Assembly (NCBI GenBank): GCA_030043235.1
Contig: JASHYF010000374.1
Location: 1 to 17,508 of the forward strand
Direction: 5' to 3'
Length of the DNA stretch: 17,508 nucleotides
DNA from: Solirubrobacteraceae bacterium
GTDB lineage: Bacteria > Actinomycetota > Thermoleophilia > Solirubrobacterales > Solirubrobacteraceae
A model generated the notes under the pieces. That model was given only the letters and a program-made list of their open reading frames with translations, ran no database searches and had not been told where the DNA came from. Positions 7,474 to 14,239 of the stretch are shown here, one piece after another (the stretch's first letter is position 1; every line of letters begins with the position of its first letter). Made by a program: the position numbers and the translations under genes.

Positions 7474-7489
7474 TTGTGAATATTCATAA
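7474..7489. promoter_or_regulatory. AT-rich palindrome, candidate operator
   Basis: TTGTGAATATTCATAA contains the perfect 10-bp palindrome TGAATATTCA (7477-7486), with matching bases beyond one mismatch. It stands out as an AT island in otherwise very GC-rich DNA, in the divergent gap 57 bp before the HTH gene start at 7531. Possible promoter elements for that gene follow: TTATCG (7496-7501), a 17-bp spacer, and CATGAT (7519-7524). The ATG is 6 nt further. A repressor or activator site is the simplest reading; the HTH protein itself could bind it. Confidence 0.5.
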
Positions 7490-7530
7490 CAAGCCTTATC
7501 GCGACGGCGATCAACCTGCATGATCCTGCG

Positions 7531-7980
7531 ATGAGCGTCGATGAGGCGTCCGGGGCCCGAGCCGGGGCAGGCGGTGCCGCCAGCCCTGCGAGAGGCGCCG
7601 CACGCACGCCCGACGGGCAGGTGTGCGTCGAGCTGACGAACGCGCAGGTGGAGGGCGTCATCCGCGCGACCACCCAGGCGCACGGGCCGAGCCTGGGCCT
7701 GCTGCTGTCCGGGTTGATCTCCGAGCAGGCGATCACGGAGGGATCGCTCGAAGATCGCTACTGCGCCGAGCTGGAGAGCGGACGCCTGTCCCATTCGCTG
7801 TTCCGCGGCCTGCTGATACTCGCGCTGTTCGTCTCCGGCGGCGAGCGGCGGGGAGTCGTGGAGGTCGCCCGGCAGCTGGGGCTGAGCCCGAGCACGACGC
7901 ATCGCTACATGACTACGCTGGTGGCCTTTGGCCTGCTCGTGCAGGATCCCACCACGCGCAAGTACCGGCTACCGCTGTGA
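7531..7980 (+). CDS. Stand-alone IclR-type winged-helix DNA-binding protein
   Basis: The 149-residue protein has a low-complexity Ala/Gly-rich N-terminus (about 1-28) and a helical middle (VELTNAQVEGVIRATTQAHG). A C-terminal winged helix (about 88-147) has the IclR-like pattern VVEVARQLGLSPSTTHRYM followed by TLVAFGLLVQDPTTRKYRL, the recognition helix and wing. IclR proteins are normally about 250 residues with a C-terminal effector domain. Here the protein ends right after the wing, so any ligand or partner must act through the N-terminal region. From memory, such HTH-only proteins are numerous in Thermoleophilia, which supports the taxonomic guess. No Shine-Dalgarno precedes the ATG. Its 3' end overlaps the convergent terpene synthase by 12 bp. 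Confidence 0.85.
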   Translation: MSVDEASGARAGAGGAASPARGAARTPDGQVCVELTNAQVEGVIRATTQAHGPSLGLLLSGLISEQAITEGSLEDRYCAELESGRLSHSLFRGLLILALFVSGGERRGVVEVARQLGLSPSTTHRYMTTLVAFGLLVQDPTTRKYRLPL

Positions 7981-9165
7981 GCGGATCCTCGAGCTTCGGT
8001 GGTGCTTGCGGCGCGCCGCGGCGGTGCCCGGCGGCGGCGAGCAGCTACGCCGCCGCCAGCGCATCACTGCGAGCATGGGCCTCGTGGTCGGTCCGAGGCA
8101 ATCGAGCGTGCGCGCTGCGACAGGGCGAGCGAGCTCGCTGCTTGCCTCGGGGGCTGAGAGGTAGAAGCTGGCGATGCCGGCGAGGATGATCGCGTGGCGC
8201 GCGCCCTTGCTCAGCGCGCTCGCGAGCACGCGCGCTTCGCTGGCGATCGCGGCGAAGCGCCGCGCGGCCATCGTCGGCGTGGAGTAGTGGCTGACGAAGC
8301 TGTGGTTGGTGCCGGCGGCGTCGTGCGGCTGATCGATCAGGCTGTCCAGCAGCGCGCTGAGCGCGCATATGGAGGGGAAATAGGCGGCGTCGACGCGCTC
8401 GGCCTGCTCGCGCGTGCTCGTCGCGCAGGCCGCGAGGGCGAAGAGCGCGTGGATCGCCAGACAGGAGATGCCCGCGGCGGCCAGCTCCCACCACAGGTAC
8501 CCGGCCGCGGGCGCCGGCGATCCACCGGGGTCCGCGTGCGCCGCGGCCCACTCGGCCAGCTGGTCCTGGCCTTCGACCAGCACCGCATGGTTGCGGCTCT
8601 GCGCCTCGCCGCAACGCCCGGCAGCAAGCGCGAGCGCCGGCTGGACCGCCTTGACCGAGGGAAGCGCGCGCACGCCCGCCTGGCATGCGCGCACCAGCGC
8701 GGTGAGATACCCGCCGTCGTCGTGCTGGGGGTGATAGCGGTAGTAGCCGGCCGGGGACGGCCCCGCGTCCGCCTCCATTTGCACGGTGCTCGCCGCGTCC
8801 ACTGCGTCGCACAGCGCACGGTGCAGCTGCAGTCCGTTGCGCAGCGGCGCGGACTCGGGCTGCTCGTTGATCGCGTCGAGGTAGTCGTAGGCGATCTGGA
8901 AGTCGACCATCAGGCGCACCAGGCGCCCCCTTCCTCGCAGCGGGGCGAGCACGGCGAAGCAGGCGGCGGCCTCCGGGTTCAGTCGCTCGCCGGTGAGCTT
9001 GTGCACGGCGTGCGCGCGGAGCGTGGGATCGCCGATCTCGCCGGCACGCCGTCTCCAACGGCGGATCTCGCGCCGGGCGCACGGGTAGATCGTCAGCCAG
9101 TAGCTGGCGGCGACCGCGAGCACGGCGCTCACTTCCCGCGCAGGGGACATGCGTTCGATTCGCAT
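7969..9165 (-). CDS. DUF2600 family large-terpene synthase (YtpB-like)
   Basis: The protein of about 398 residues matches DUF2600, the family of Bacillus tetraprenyl-beta-curcumene synthase YtpB. Diagnostic segments are VDFQIAYDYLD (about 87-97, metal-binding Asp residues) and YFPSICALSALLDSLIDQPHD (about 262-282). The N-terminus (AASYWLTIYPCARREIRRW) and C-terminal RPMLAVMRWRRR also look typical. Family members cyclise long linear isoprenyl diphosphates (C25-C35 in Bacillus); the substrate here is unknown and no prenyltransferase or second cyclase is in the window. Beyond RPMLAVMRWRRR is a basic tail of about 25 residues that runs into the 3' end of the HTH gene, probably from loss of an earlier stop. 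No Shine-Dalgarno marks the start: ATG 9165 is chosen, ATG 9150 (393 residues) is equally possible, and a TTG at 9195 less so. A TGTAATAAC promoter box lies about 40 nt upstream. Confidence 0.87.
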   Translation of the reverse strand: MRIERMSPAREVSAVLAVAASYWLTIYPCARREIRRWRRRAGEIGDPTLRAHAVHKLTGERLNPEAAACFAVLAPLRGRGRLVRLMVDFQIAYDYLDAINEQPESAPLRNGLQLHRALCDAVDAASTVQMEADAGPSPAGYYRYHPQHDDGGYLTALVRACQAGVRALPSVKAVQPALALAAGRCGEAQSRNHAVLVEGQDQLAEWAAAHADPGGSPAPAAGYLWWELAAAGISCLAIHALFALAACATSTREQAERVDAAYFPSICALSALLDSLIDQPHDAAGTNHSFVSHYSTPTMAARRFAAIASEARVLASALSKGARHAIILAGIASFYLSAPEASSELARPVAARTLDCLGPTTRPMLAVMRWRRRSCSPPPGTAAARRKHHRSSRIRSQR

Positions 9166-9189
9166 ACGACCATACTGGTGCGAAATATC

Positions 9190-9210
9190 CCGCAATTTGC
9201 GGTTATTACA
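9190..9210 (-). promoter_or_regulatory. Candidate promoter (TAATAA) with overlapping palindrome upstream of the terpene synthase
   Basis: On the minus strand TAATAA (9208-9203) is preceded by TG one base away (TGTAATAAC), an extended -10 pattern. The 13-bp palindrome CCGCAATTTGCGG (9190-9202; 6-bp arms, one central base) lies where transcription should start. A protein bound there would block initiation. No convincing -35 is seen; the region where one would be is the end of the 17-bp array. Confidence 0.45.
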
Positions 9211-9220
9211 ACTGATGTTC

Positions 9221-9357
9221 TAGTCCGGGGCGCCGGTCTAGTCCGGGGGCCGGTCTGCTCCGGCGATCGGCCTGCTCCGGCGACCGGCCTGCTCCGGCGA
9301 CCGGTCTAGTCCGGCGACCGGTCTAGTCCGGCGACCGGCCTGCTCCCGCGATCGGCC
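9221..9357. repeat. 17-bp tandem repeat array, 8 copies, running into a stop codon
   Basis: One 18-bp unit (9221-9238) and seven 17-bp units (starting 9239, 9256, 9273, 9290, 9307, 9324, 9341) follow TRSTCCGGCGACCGGYC with few variants (TAG or TGC at the start, GAC or GAT in the middle, GGTC or GGCC at the end). Each unit holds CCGG-3 nt-CCGG, so every copy can form a tiny hairpin. The array begins immediately upstream of the terpene synthase promoter box. On the other side it runs directly into the TAG stop codon (9357-9359) of the ABC permease, whose last codons (CAG GAG TAG) look like a ninth partial unit. Regular period without spacers excludes a CRISPR. Confidence 0.93.
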
Positions 9358-11915
9358 TACTCCTGAAGAGCCAGCTGGGGTGCGACCTGCGAGGCGAGAT
9401 ACCCGGGAATCGCGAGCAGCACGAGCGCGCCCACCACGATCAGCACGATCGTCTGGATGGTGTGGAGCCCTTCCACCGCGAACGGGGCCGGGAATCCGGT
9501 TGTGAGCCTGAGATAGCGGTCGCACAGCAGATGCCCGTACACGCCGGCGCCCGCTCCGATGACGCCGCCGGTGCCGAGCACGAGAATCGACTCGAAGGCG
9601 AGCACGCCGCGCAGCTGCCAGGGACTGAAGCTGTGTATCCGCAGCGACGCGAGCGACGCGCGGCGCTGCCAGATGCCCGCGCCTATCGCAGCGGCCATCG
9701 CCAGCGCGGCCGCGACCATCAGCAGCAGCGTGATCTGCCTCATGCGACTGAGCCCCTGGCGAGCGAGCGCGTCGGCCTGGGCCGCTCGTTCACCGCTGGT
9801 CTGGACGATCAGCGCGGTGCGCGATCCAAGCAATCCCTGCACGGCGCGTTTGACCGCCGCCACGTTTGCGCGGGGCGCGGTGTCCACTTCCAGCGCGGTC
9901 ACGTCCGAGGTCCCCCACGCCCGCGTGTAGTCGGCGCTGTTCAGGATGATCGCGCCCGCGCTCCAGCCCAGGTTGGTGGTGGTGGCGGCGATGCGATAGG
10001 TGACCGGACCGGTGGGGGTGGGCAGCGTGAGCGCCTCGCCGACCTTCGCATGGAGGGTTTCGGCTATCTGCTGCGAGACGGTCATCCAGCCGCCGCTGCG
10101 CAGCCGCGCGGTGGCAGTGGCGAGGCTCCCCTCCTGCAGCTGGCTCGCGGGGATCGGCGTGGGAGTGGCGCGAGCGCGGGCGATGATCCACACGCGCCGG
10201 CCGTCGAAGTCGAGGAAGCCGCCCTGGTAGCCGCGCACGCTCGCCACTCCGGGCAGGGCGGCGATGCGCCTGGGCAGTCCGCCCGCGGGGAAGCTCGTGG
10301 TGGCAAGGTCGTCGTCGACGTTGACCACCCACAGCCCGGCGGTGGAGACGTATTCGGAGTAGTCGCGGTACAGGCCGCGGAGCAGGTCGTTGTGCGAGTC
10401 TTCAGCGACTACGCAGCCGAACACGGCGATCGCGCCGGTGGCCGCGAGCGCGAGCGAGCGCACCGTGGTGGCCCGCAGCGCGCGCACGGCGACGGTCAGC
10501 ATGTTCAGCCGCGCGGAGTGCGCGGCGAGCTGCTGGGCAAGCCGCACGACGAGCTGAAACGCGAAGGGAATCGCGAGCAAGGTGGCGAGCGCCAGCCCAA
10601 CGGTGGCAGGCACGATCGCGGAGGGCCACAGCAGCAGCGGGCCGCTGGTGAGCGCGATCAGCACCGCGCCGGCCAGGAGCAGGCGCAGCTGTGCGCTGCC
10701 GTCGAGCGCCTGGCCCGGTTCGCCGTCCTCGAAGTACACGGCGTCGACCGCGCGGCTGTGGCGCAGGTCGAACAGCGGTGGCGCCGCTGCGAGGCATGTG
10801 GCGAGGATGCCGCCGGCGAACGAGATCACCAACGGACGCAGCCCGACCACCGTCTGGGTGCCAAGCGAGAAGGCGGCGGCGAGGTAGCTCGGCGTGGTAT
10901 GGAAGATCGTGCGCGAGAGGAAGTCGCCGGCGGCGAGCCCCGCGAGCGAGGCGACGACGCCCAGGCAGATCGCTTGGAAGGCGAGCATCCGCACGAGCTG
11001 CCACGGTCTCACGCCCTGTATGCGCAGGTCGGCGATCACGCGTCTGCGCTCCGGCACGGTGAGCAGCATCGCGTTGAAGGCGAGCAGGAAGCCGACGACC
11101 GCGCTGACGAGCACGAAGAAGCCCGTGGCCTTCGTATTGGGAGCGACCGCCTGCTCGAGCAGGGTGACGTCCTGGCCGGCCGGCGCGACCGTCAGGCGCC
11201 CGCCGGCGAGCGCGTCCAGCTCGCGCTGGACGAGCGCCTGCCGGCCGTGCTCGGTGGTGATGAGGATGCGCGTGACGCGCCGGCGAAGACCTGTGATCCT
11301 CTGCACGAAGTCGAGCGGCGCGACCGCGGCAAGCGCGCCGGAGAGATCTCCGATCGCTTCGGGACCGAGCACCGCCACCACGGGAACCTCGAGCGCGCGC
11401 CCGCGCACGTCGAGCGATACCCGCGACCCGCCTCCGGCGAGCGACTGCGAGCTGGGCGGCGGCATCCCCAGCGCGTGCGCGGTGGCGCTCGGCAGGATCA
11501 GCCCCGGCATGTCGAGGTCGCGCAGCGAGATGTTGCGGGTGATGCTCCCGCCGAAGGCCAGAAGACTCGGTGCGGCGCTGGCGAGATCTATGAGCACGCG
11601 ATGCCCGCTCGGCCCGACGAGCGAGACGTTCTGATCGAGTATCGGCGCGGCGAGCGACACGCCCGGCAGCCTCTGCACGTCCGCGAGGAGACGTTCGCTG
11701 AAGCCGTTTGAGTCGCGCGAGCGCAGCTGCAGGCTTGCGCTGCCGGCGATGCCCCGCACGATCGCGCTCGACGCGTCGGTTATCGAGCTGTTGGCGACCT
11801 GCACCGCGAACACGAGCGCCACTCCGATCGCGATGCCGACGCCGGCGAGCAGCTCCTGGATCGGCCGCGTGCGCAGCCGCCTTCCGTACAGGTAGATCAG
11901 CCCGGAAAGCCGCAC
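9357..11915 (-). CDS. ABC transporter permease, FtsX/MacB type with two FtsX domains
   Basis: The 852-residue membrane protein has an N-terminal TM (LLAGVGIAIGVALVFAVQVA), a large extracytoplasmic domain, then a cluster of TMs (KATGFFVLVSAVVGFLLAF, AFQAICLGVVASLAGLAAG, FAGGILATCLAAAPPL, further hydrophobic blocks around 430-490 and 505-530). A second extracytoplasmic domain follows, then three C-terminal TMs (LLLMVAAALAMAAAIGAGIW, VLAFESILVLGTGGVIGAG, IVLIVVGALVLLAIPGY). This duplicated FtsX layout is typical of type VII (MacB/LolE-like, mechanotransmission) ABC systems, which move lipoproteins or peptides outside the membrane. The GTG at 11915, 7 nt after the ATPase stop, starts with VRLSGLIYLYGRRLRTRP, a usual family opening. 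Longer in-frame starts would overlap the ATPase gene. No periplasmic adaptor gene is nearby, as expected for a monoderm. Substrate is unknown. Confidence 0.88.
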   Translation of the reverse strand: MRLSGLIYLYGRRLRTRPIQELLAGVGIAIGVALVFAVQVANSSITDASSAIVRGIAGSASLQLRSRDSNGFSERLLADVQRLPGVSLAAPILDQNVSLVGPSGHRVLIDLASAAPSLLAFGGSITRNISLRDLDMPGLILPSATAHALGMPPPSSQSLAGGGSRVSLDVRGRALEVPVVAVLGPEAIGDLSGALAAVAPLDFVQRITGLRRRVTRILITTEHGRQALVQRELDALAGGRLTVAPAGQDVTLLEQAVAPNTKATGFFVLVSAVVGFLLAFNAMLLTVPERRRVIADLRIQGVRPWQLVRMLAFQAICLGVVASLAGLAAGDFLSRTIFHTTPSYLAAAFSLGTQTVVGLRPLVISFAGGILATCLAAAPPLFDLRHSRAVDAVYFEDGEPGQALDGSAQLRLLLAGAVLIALTSGPLLLWPSAIVPATVGLALATLLAIPFAFQLVVRLAQQLAAHSARLNMLTVAVRALRATTVRSLALAATGAIAVFGCVVAEDSHNDLLRGLYRDYSEYVSTAGLWVVNVDDDLATTSFPAGGLPRRIAALPGVASVRGYQGGFLDFDGRRVWIIARARATPTPIPASQLQEGSLATATARLRSGGWMTVSQQIAETLHAKVGEALTLPTPTGPVTYRIAATTTNLGWSAGAIILNSADYTRAWGTSDVTALEVDTAPRANVAAVKRAVQGLLGSRTALIVQTSGERAAQADALARQGLSRMRQITLLLMVAAALAMAAAIGAGIWQRRASLASLRIHSFSPWQLRGVLAFESILVLGTGGVIGAGAGVYGHLLCDRYLRLTTGFPAPFAVEGLHTIQTIVLIVVGALVLLAIPGYLASQVAPQLALQE

Positions 11916-11922
11916 GTGCGCT

Positions 11923-12696
11923 TCAGCCCCACGCTTGGCGCGTGCTTGGCACTGGAGCCGGCGCCCCGTGGCGCTCCCGCGCCGAAGAGGGGAGCGCCGG
12001 CTCGTGCACGAGGAGCCTGCCGTCGCGCAGCGTGCACGCGCGGTCACATACGCTGGCCGCCTGCTGATCGTGGGTGACGAGCAGGACGGCGACGCCCTGC
12101 TCGTGGGCGATGTCCGAGAGCAGTCTCAGGATCTCCGCCCCTCGCTGGGTGTCGAGGCTTCCAGTGGGCTCGTCGGCGAGAATCAGTCGCGGCTCGTTTA
12201 CGAGCGCGCGCGCAATCGCCACGCGTTGGCGCTCGCCGACGGAGAGCTGGTCGGGCGTGTGGTTGAGGCGCTTGCTGAGCCCGACACGCTCGAGCCAGGG
12301 AATCGCAGCACGGCGTGCCTGCTTCAGCGGCACGCGACTTGCGAGCAGCTTGATCGCCGCGTTCTCCACAGCGGGGACTCCCGCCATGAGGTGAAACGAC
12401 TGGTGGACGAACCCGATCCTCGTGCGCTGGTAGTCCGCCGTCTGGGCGCTGGAGAGCTCTGCGAGGTCCTGATCTTCGAAGCGAACGACTCCCGCGTCGG
12501 GCCTCATGAGCGCCGCGGCGAGCATCAACAGCGTGCTCTTGCCTGAGCCGCTGGGCCCGTGCAACGCGACGAGCTCGCCGGCGCCGACCCTCAGGCTGAC
12601 CCCGTCGACCGCGCGGATGACCTCGCCGCCGCAACCGGGGTAGTGCTTGACGACGCCATCGAGCTCGAGCACGGCGTCGCCGGCGCGGCCGCTCAC
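11923..12696 (-). CDS. ABC transporter ATP-binding protein, canonical (LolD/MacB type)
   Basis: The 257-residue ATPase carries every expected motif: Walker A GPSGSGKST (47-55), Q-loop Gln99, signature LSVGE (151-155), Walker B LILADE (171-176), D-loop SLD and H-loop His209 (VTHD). It is the LolD/MacB-like class that pairs with FtsX-type permeases. The GTG start at 12696 overlaps the stop of the preceding ATPase gene (GTGA), indicating translational coupling. A tail of about 28 residues after the conserved core (HEPALPSSARERHGAPAPVP) is Pro/Ala-rich and looks disordered. This subunit should provide the hydrolysis activity of the complex, since its partner ATPase lacks key residues. Confidence 0.93.
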   Translation of the reverse strand: MSGRAGDAVLELDGVVKHYPGCGGEVIRAVDGVSLRVGAGELVALHGPSGSGKSTLLMLAAALMRPDAGVVRFEDQDLAELSSAQTADYQRTRIGFVHQSFHLMAGVPAVENAAIKLLASRVPLKQARRAAIPWLERVGLSKRLNHTPDQLSVGERQRVAIARALVNEPRLILADEPTGSLDTQRGAEILRLLSDIAHEQGVAVLLVTHDQQAASVCDRACTLRDGRLLVHEPALPSSARERHGAPAPVPSTRQAWG

Positions 12697-13415
12697 GGTC
12701 GGCGCGCTCCAGACTCCGCGCGTCGCAGCGGCACGACGTGTCCCTCCGCGTGTCGCACCTCTCCGCGCAGCTCCCCGTTGTCGATCGACAGCGCGCGATC
12801 GACGCCGGACAGGCCCTGTGCGTCACCGGTGCTCATCAGCACCGCGGTGCCTTCGTTGGCGATCGAGCGCAGCAGGGACAGCAACGGGTCGCGCTCGAGC
12901 AGGTCGACGCCGCTGGTGGGCTCGTCGATCACGAGCAGCGCGGGCGCCGTTATGAGCGCGCTGGCGATGGCCACCCGCACGACCTCCGCACCGGCGAGCT
13001 CGTGGCACTCCAGACGCGCGCAGTGCTCGGCGCCCACGCGAAAGAGCAGCTCCTGTCCACGGCGGCGGGCCTGCCGCGGCAATGCCCGCTGGGCCAGCAG
13101 CCCCGCGGCGATCTGGTCGATGACGAGCCCCTGCTGGGCCGAGGAGGAGCACGTCTGGCAATAGCCGATCCGCCTGCCGAGCAGGCTGTTGCGAGAGCGC
13201 GCGAGATCGCGCCCTTCGAAGGTGACGCGGCCCTCTTCGGGAAGCTCGATGCCGGCAGCCACGCGCAGCAGGGTGCTGCGCCCGGAGAAGCGCGCGCCCC
13301 ACACGGCGACGAGCTCGCCCGCGTCGATGTCGAGCGACACGTCTCTGACTGCCACGCGCTCGAGCCGTCCGCGCGTGTAGCGCTTCGTGACGTGATCGAT
13401 CGACAGCAGGCTCAT
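12693..13415 (-). CDS. Degenerate ABC ATP-binding protein (altered Walker A, signature and H-loop)
   Basis: The 240-residue protein keeps the ABC ATPase frame: an A-loop-like start (MSLLSIDHVTKRY), Q-loop Gln87 (IGYCQT), Walker B with catalytic Glu (LLVIDEPT, 160-167) and D-loop SGVD. Three active-site elements are changed. Walker A is GARFSGRST (40-48), with the lysine replaced by Arg46 and the fourth position by Phe. The signature is LAGAE (140-144) rather than LSGGE. The H-loop histidine is Gly197 (STGD). The reading frame is intact and normally spaced, so this looks like a maintained degenerate subunit rather than decay. It starts with ATG overlapping the padR stop (ATGA) and ends in GTGA overlapping the canonical ATPase. 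An asymmetric heterodimer with that ATPase is the natural inference. Confidence 0.88.
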   Translation of the reverse strand: MSLLSIDHVTKRYTRGRLERVAVRDVSLDIDAGELVAVWGARFSGRSTLLRVAAGIELPEEGRVTFEGRDLARSRNSLLGRRIGYCQTCSSSAQQGLVIDQIAAGLLAQRALPRQARRRGQELLFRVGAEHCARLECHELAGAEVVRVAIASALITAPALLVIDEPTSGVDLLERDPLLSLLRSIANEGTAVLMSTGDAQGLSGVDRALSIDNGELRGEVRHAEGHVVPLRRAESGARRP

Positions 13416-14071
13416 CGCAAGGCGGGTTGGTGCGCCGAGCCTGCGTGCATCGCGCGAAGCTCGGCTCGCGCATAGGTGATCCAGGCGAGCTGCGCGTCGA
13501 TCATCCGCCTGCGCTCCTCCACGAGCAGCCGCTCGAGCACGCCGGCCAGGTCGCCGGCTGCGCCCGCCTCGCCGTCGGCGGGTCGCGCCAGATCCTGCGC
13601 CTCGCGGACGCATTCCTGCTCGTAGCGGCCGATGAATTCGAGCGCCGCGCCGACGCTGCGCACGCCCGCGAGCGCCATACGTCCGAGCATCTCCACGCGC
13701 TGGGGATCGCTGCGGACACGCTCCGCCAGCCACGCCCGGTACGCGCGCGCGCCGTACGCGGTGGCGCGATAGGACGCGCCGGCTTTCGCTCCGCGGCTGA
13801 CGCCGGTTTTGGAGTATCCCGACATCTTCTCGATCAGCTCGGCTTCCATCAGGCTCGTGAGCGCCGCGTAGATCGACGAGCGGCCGACGCTCAAAAAGCC
13901 GCCGAAACGCCGCTCGAAACGCTGGCCGATCTCATAGCCGTGACTGGGCTTCTCGATCACCAGCCCGAGCACGGCGCAGGCGACCTGCGAGCGCAGCACG
14001 GCGCTTCCCGCGGGATCGCCCGCGGGATGAGATCCCTGCCCCTGCAAGGCCTGTTCGCCAGATACCGCCAC
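13412..14071 (-). CDS. PadR-family transcriptional regulator
   Basis: The 219-residue protein has the PadR winged helix at about residues 28-85: VACAVLGLVIEKPSHGYEIG, then SVGRSSIYAALTSLMEAELIEKM, with the wing leading into SYRATAYGARAYRAWL. The C-terminal half is helical, as in the PadR/Vir_C dimerisation domain. Such proteins often repress an adjacent ABC transporter operon and respond to its substrate. The GTG at 14071 is preceded by GAGGAGG four bases away, one of the few clear Shine-Dalgarno sites in this window; a GTG 18 nt further upstream is possible. The stop overlaps the next ATG (ATGA), so regulator and transporter are made from one message and autoregulation is likely. Confidence 0.9.
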   Translation of the reverse strand: MAVSGEQALQGQGSHPAGDPAGSAVLRSQVACAVLGLVIEKPSHGYEIGQRFERRFGGFLSVGRSSIYAALTSLMEAELIEKMSGYSKTGVSRGAKAGASYRATAYGARAYRAWLAERVRSDPQRVEMLGRMALAGVRSVGAALEFIGRYEQECVREAQDLARPADGEAGAAGDLAGVLERLLVEERRRMIDAQLAWITYARAELRAMHAGSAHQPALR

Positions 14072-14100
14072 GCGGCCTCCTCGGGTCACACGCGACCGTC

Positions 14101-14178
14101 TTTTTGATCTGTCGACAAGCGTACCGGTCATTCCAAACTTTACAGTTAACCAGCTACATAGAAACATTGTGTGCACGG
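14101..14178 (-). promoter_or_regulatory. AT-rich promoter/operator region of the padR-ABC operon
   Basis: This stretch is clearly AT-richer than its surroundings. On the minus strand TACGCT (14123-14118) is a candidate -10, giving a leader of about 40 nt before the GTG at 14071. Short dyads nearby are TGTCGACA (14110-14117), AACT-TTAC-AGTT (14136-14147) and GTTAAC (14145-14150). ATGT occurs twice, 4 nt apart, on the minus strand near 14155-14167; PadR sites often contain ATGT/ACAT half-sites, though a proper inverted pair is not seen. An operator here is plausible, but which dyad is used cannot be told. Confidence 0.4.
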
Positions 14179-14239
14179 ATCGTCCAGCCCTCGCGGAGCG
14201 GCGCGCCGCTGCGCTGACGACGGCGGCGATCGCCTCGCC

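Noticed and set aside
9221..9357. Possible CRISPR array
   Set aside because: Units are 17 bp and directly contiguous with no unique spacers, and no cas genes are present; it is a simple tandem repeat.
9462..11711. Long + strand open frame opposite the ABC permease
   Set aside because: Composition is Arg/Glu/Gly-rich and featureless, and the opposite strand encodes a clear FtsX-type permease.
12693..13415. Pseudogene call for the degenerate ATPase
   Set aside because: The frame is intact, spacing of all ABC elements is normal, Walker B is perfect and both ends are coupled to neighbours, so a maintained gene is more likely.
5533..14147. Shared 10-mer AACTTTACAG at the PucR gene 3' end and upstream of padR as a common operator
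   Set aside because: One copy lies at the stop codon of a gene and the flanks differ; a single 10-base match is not enough.
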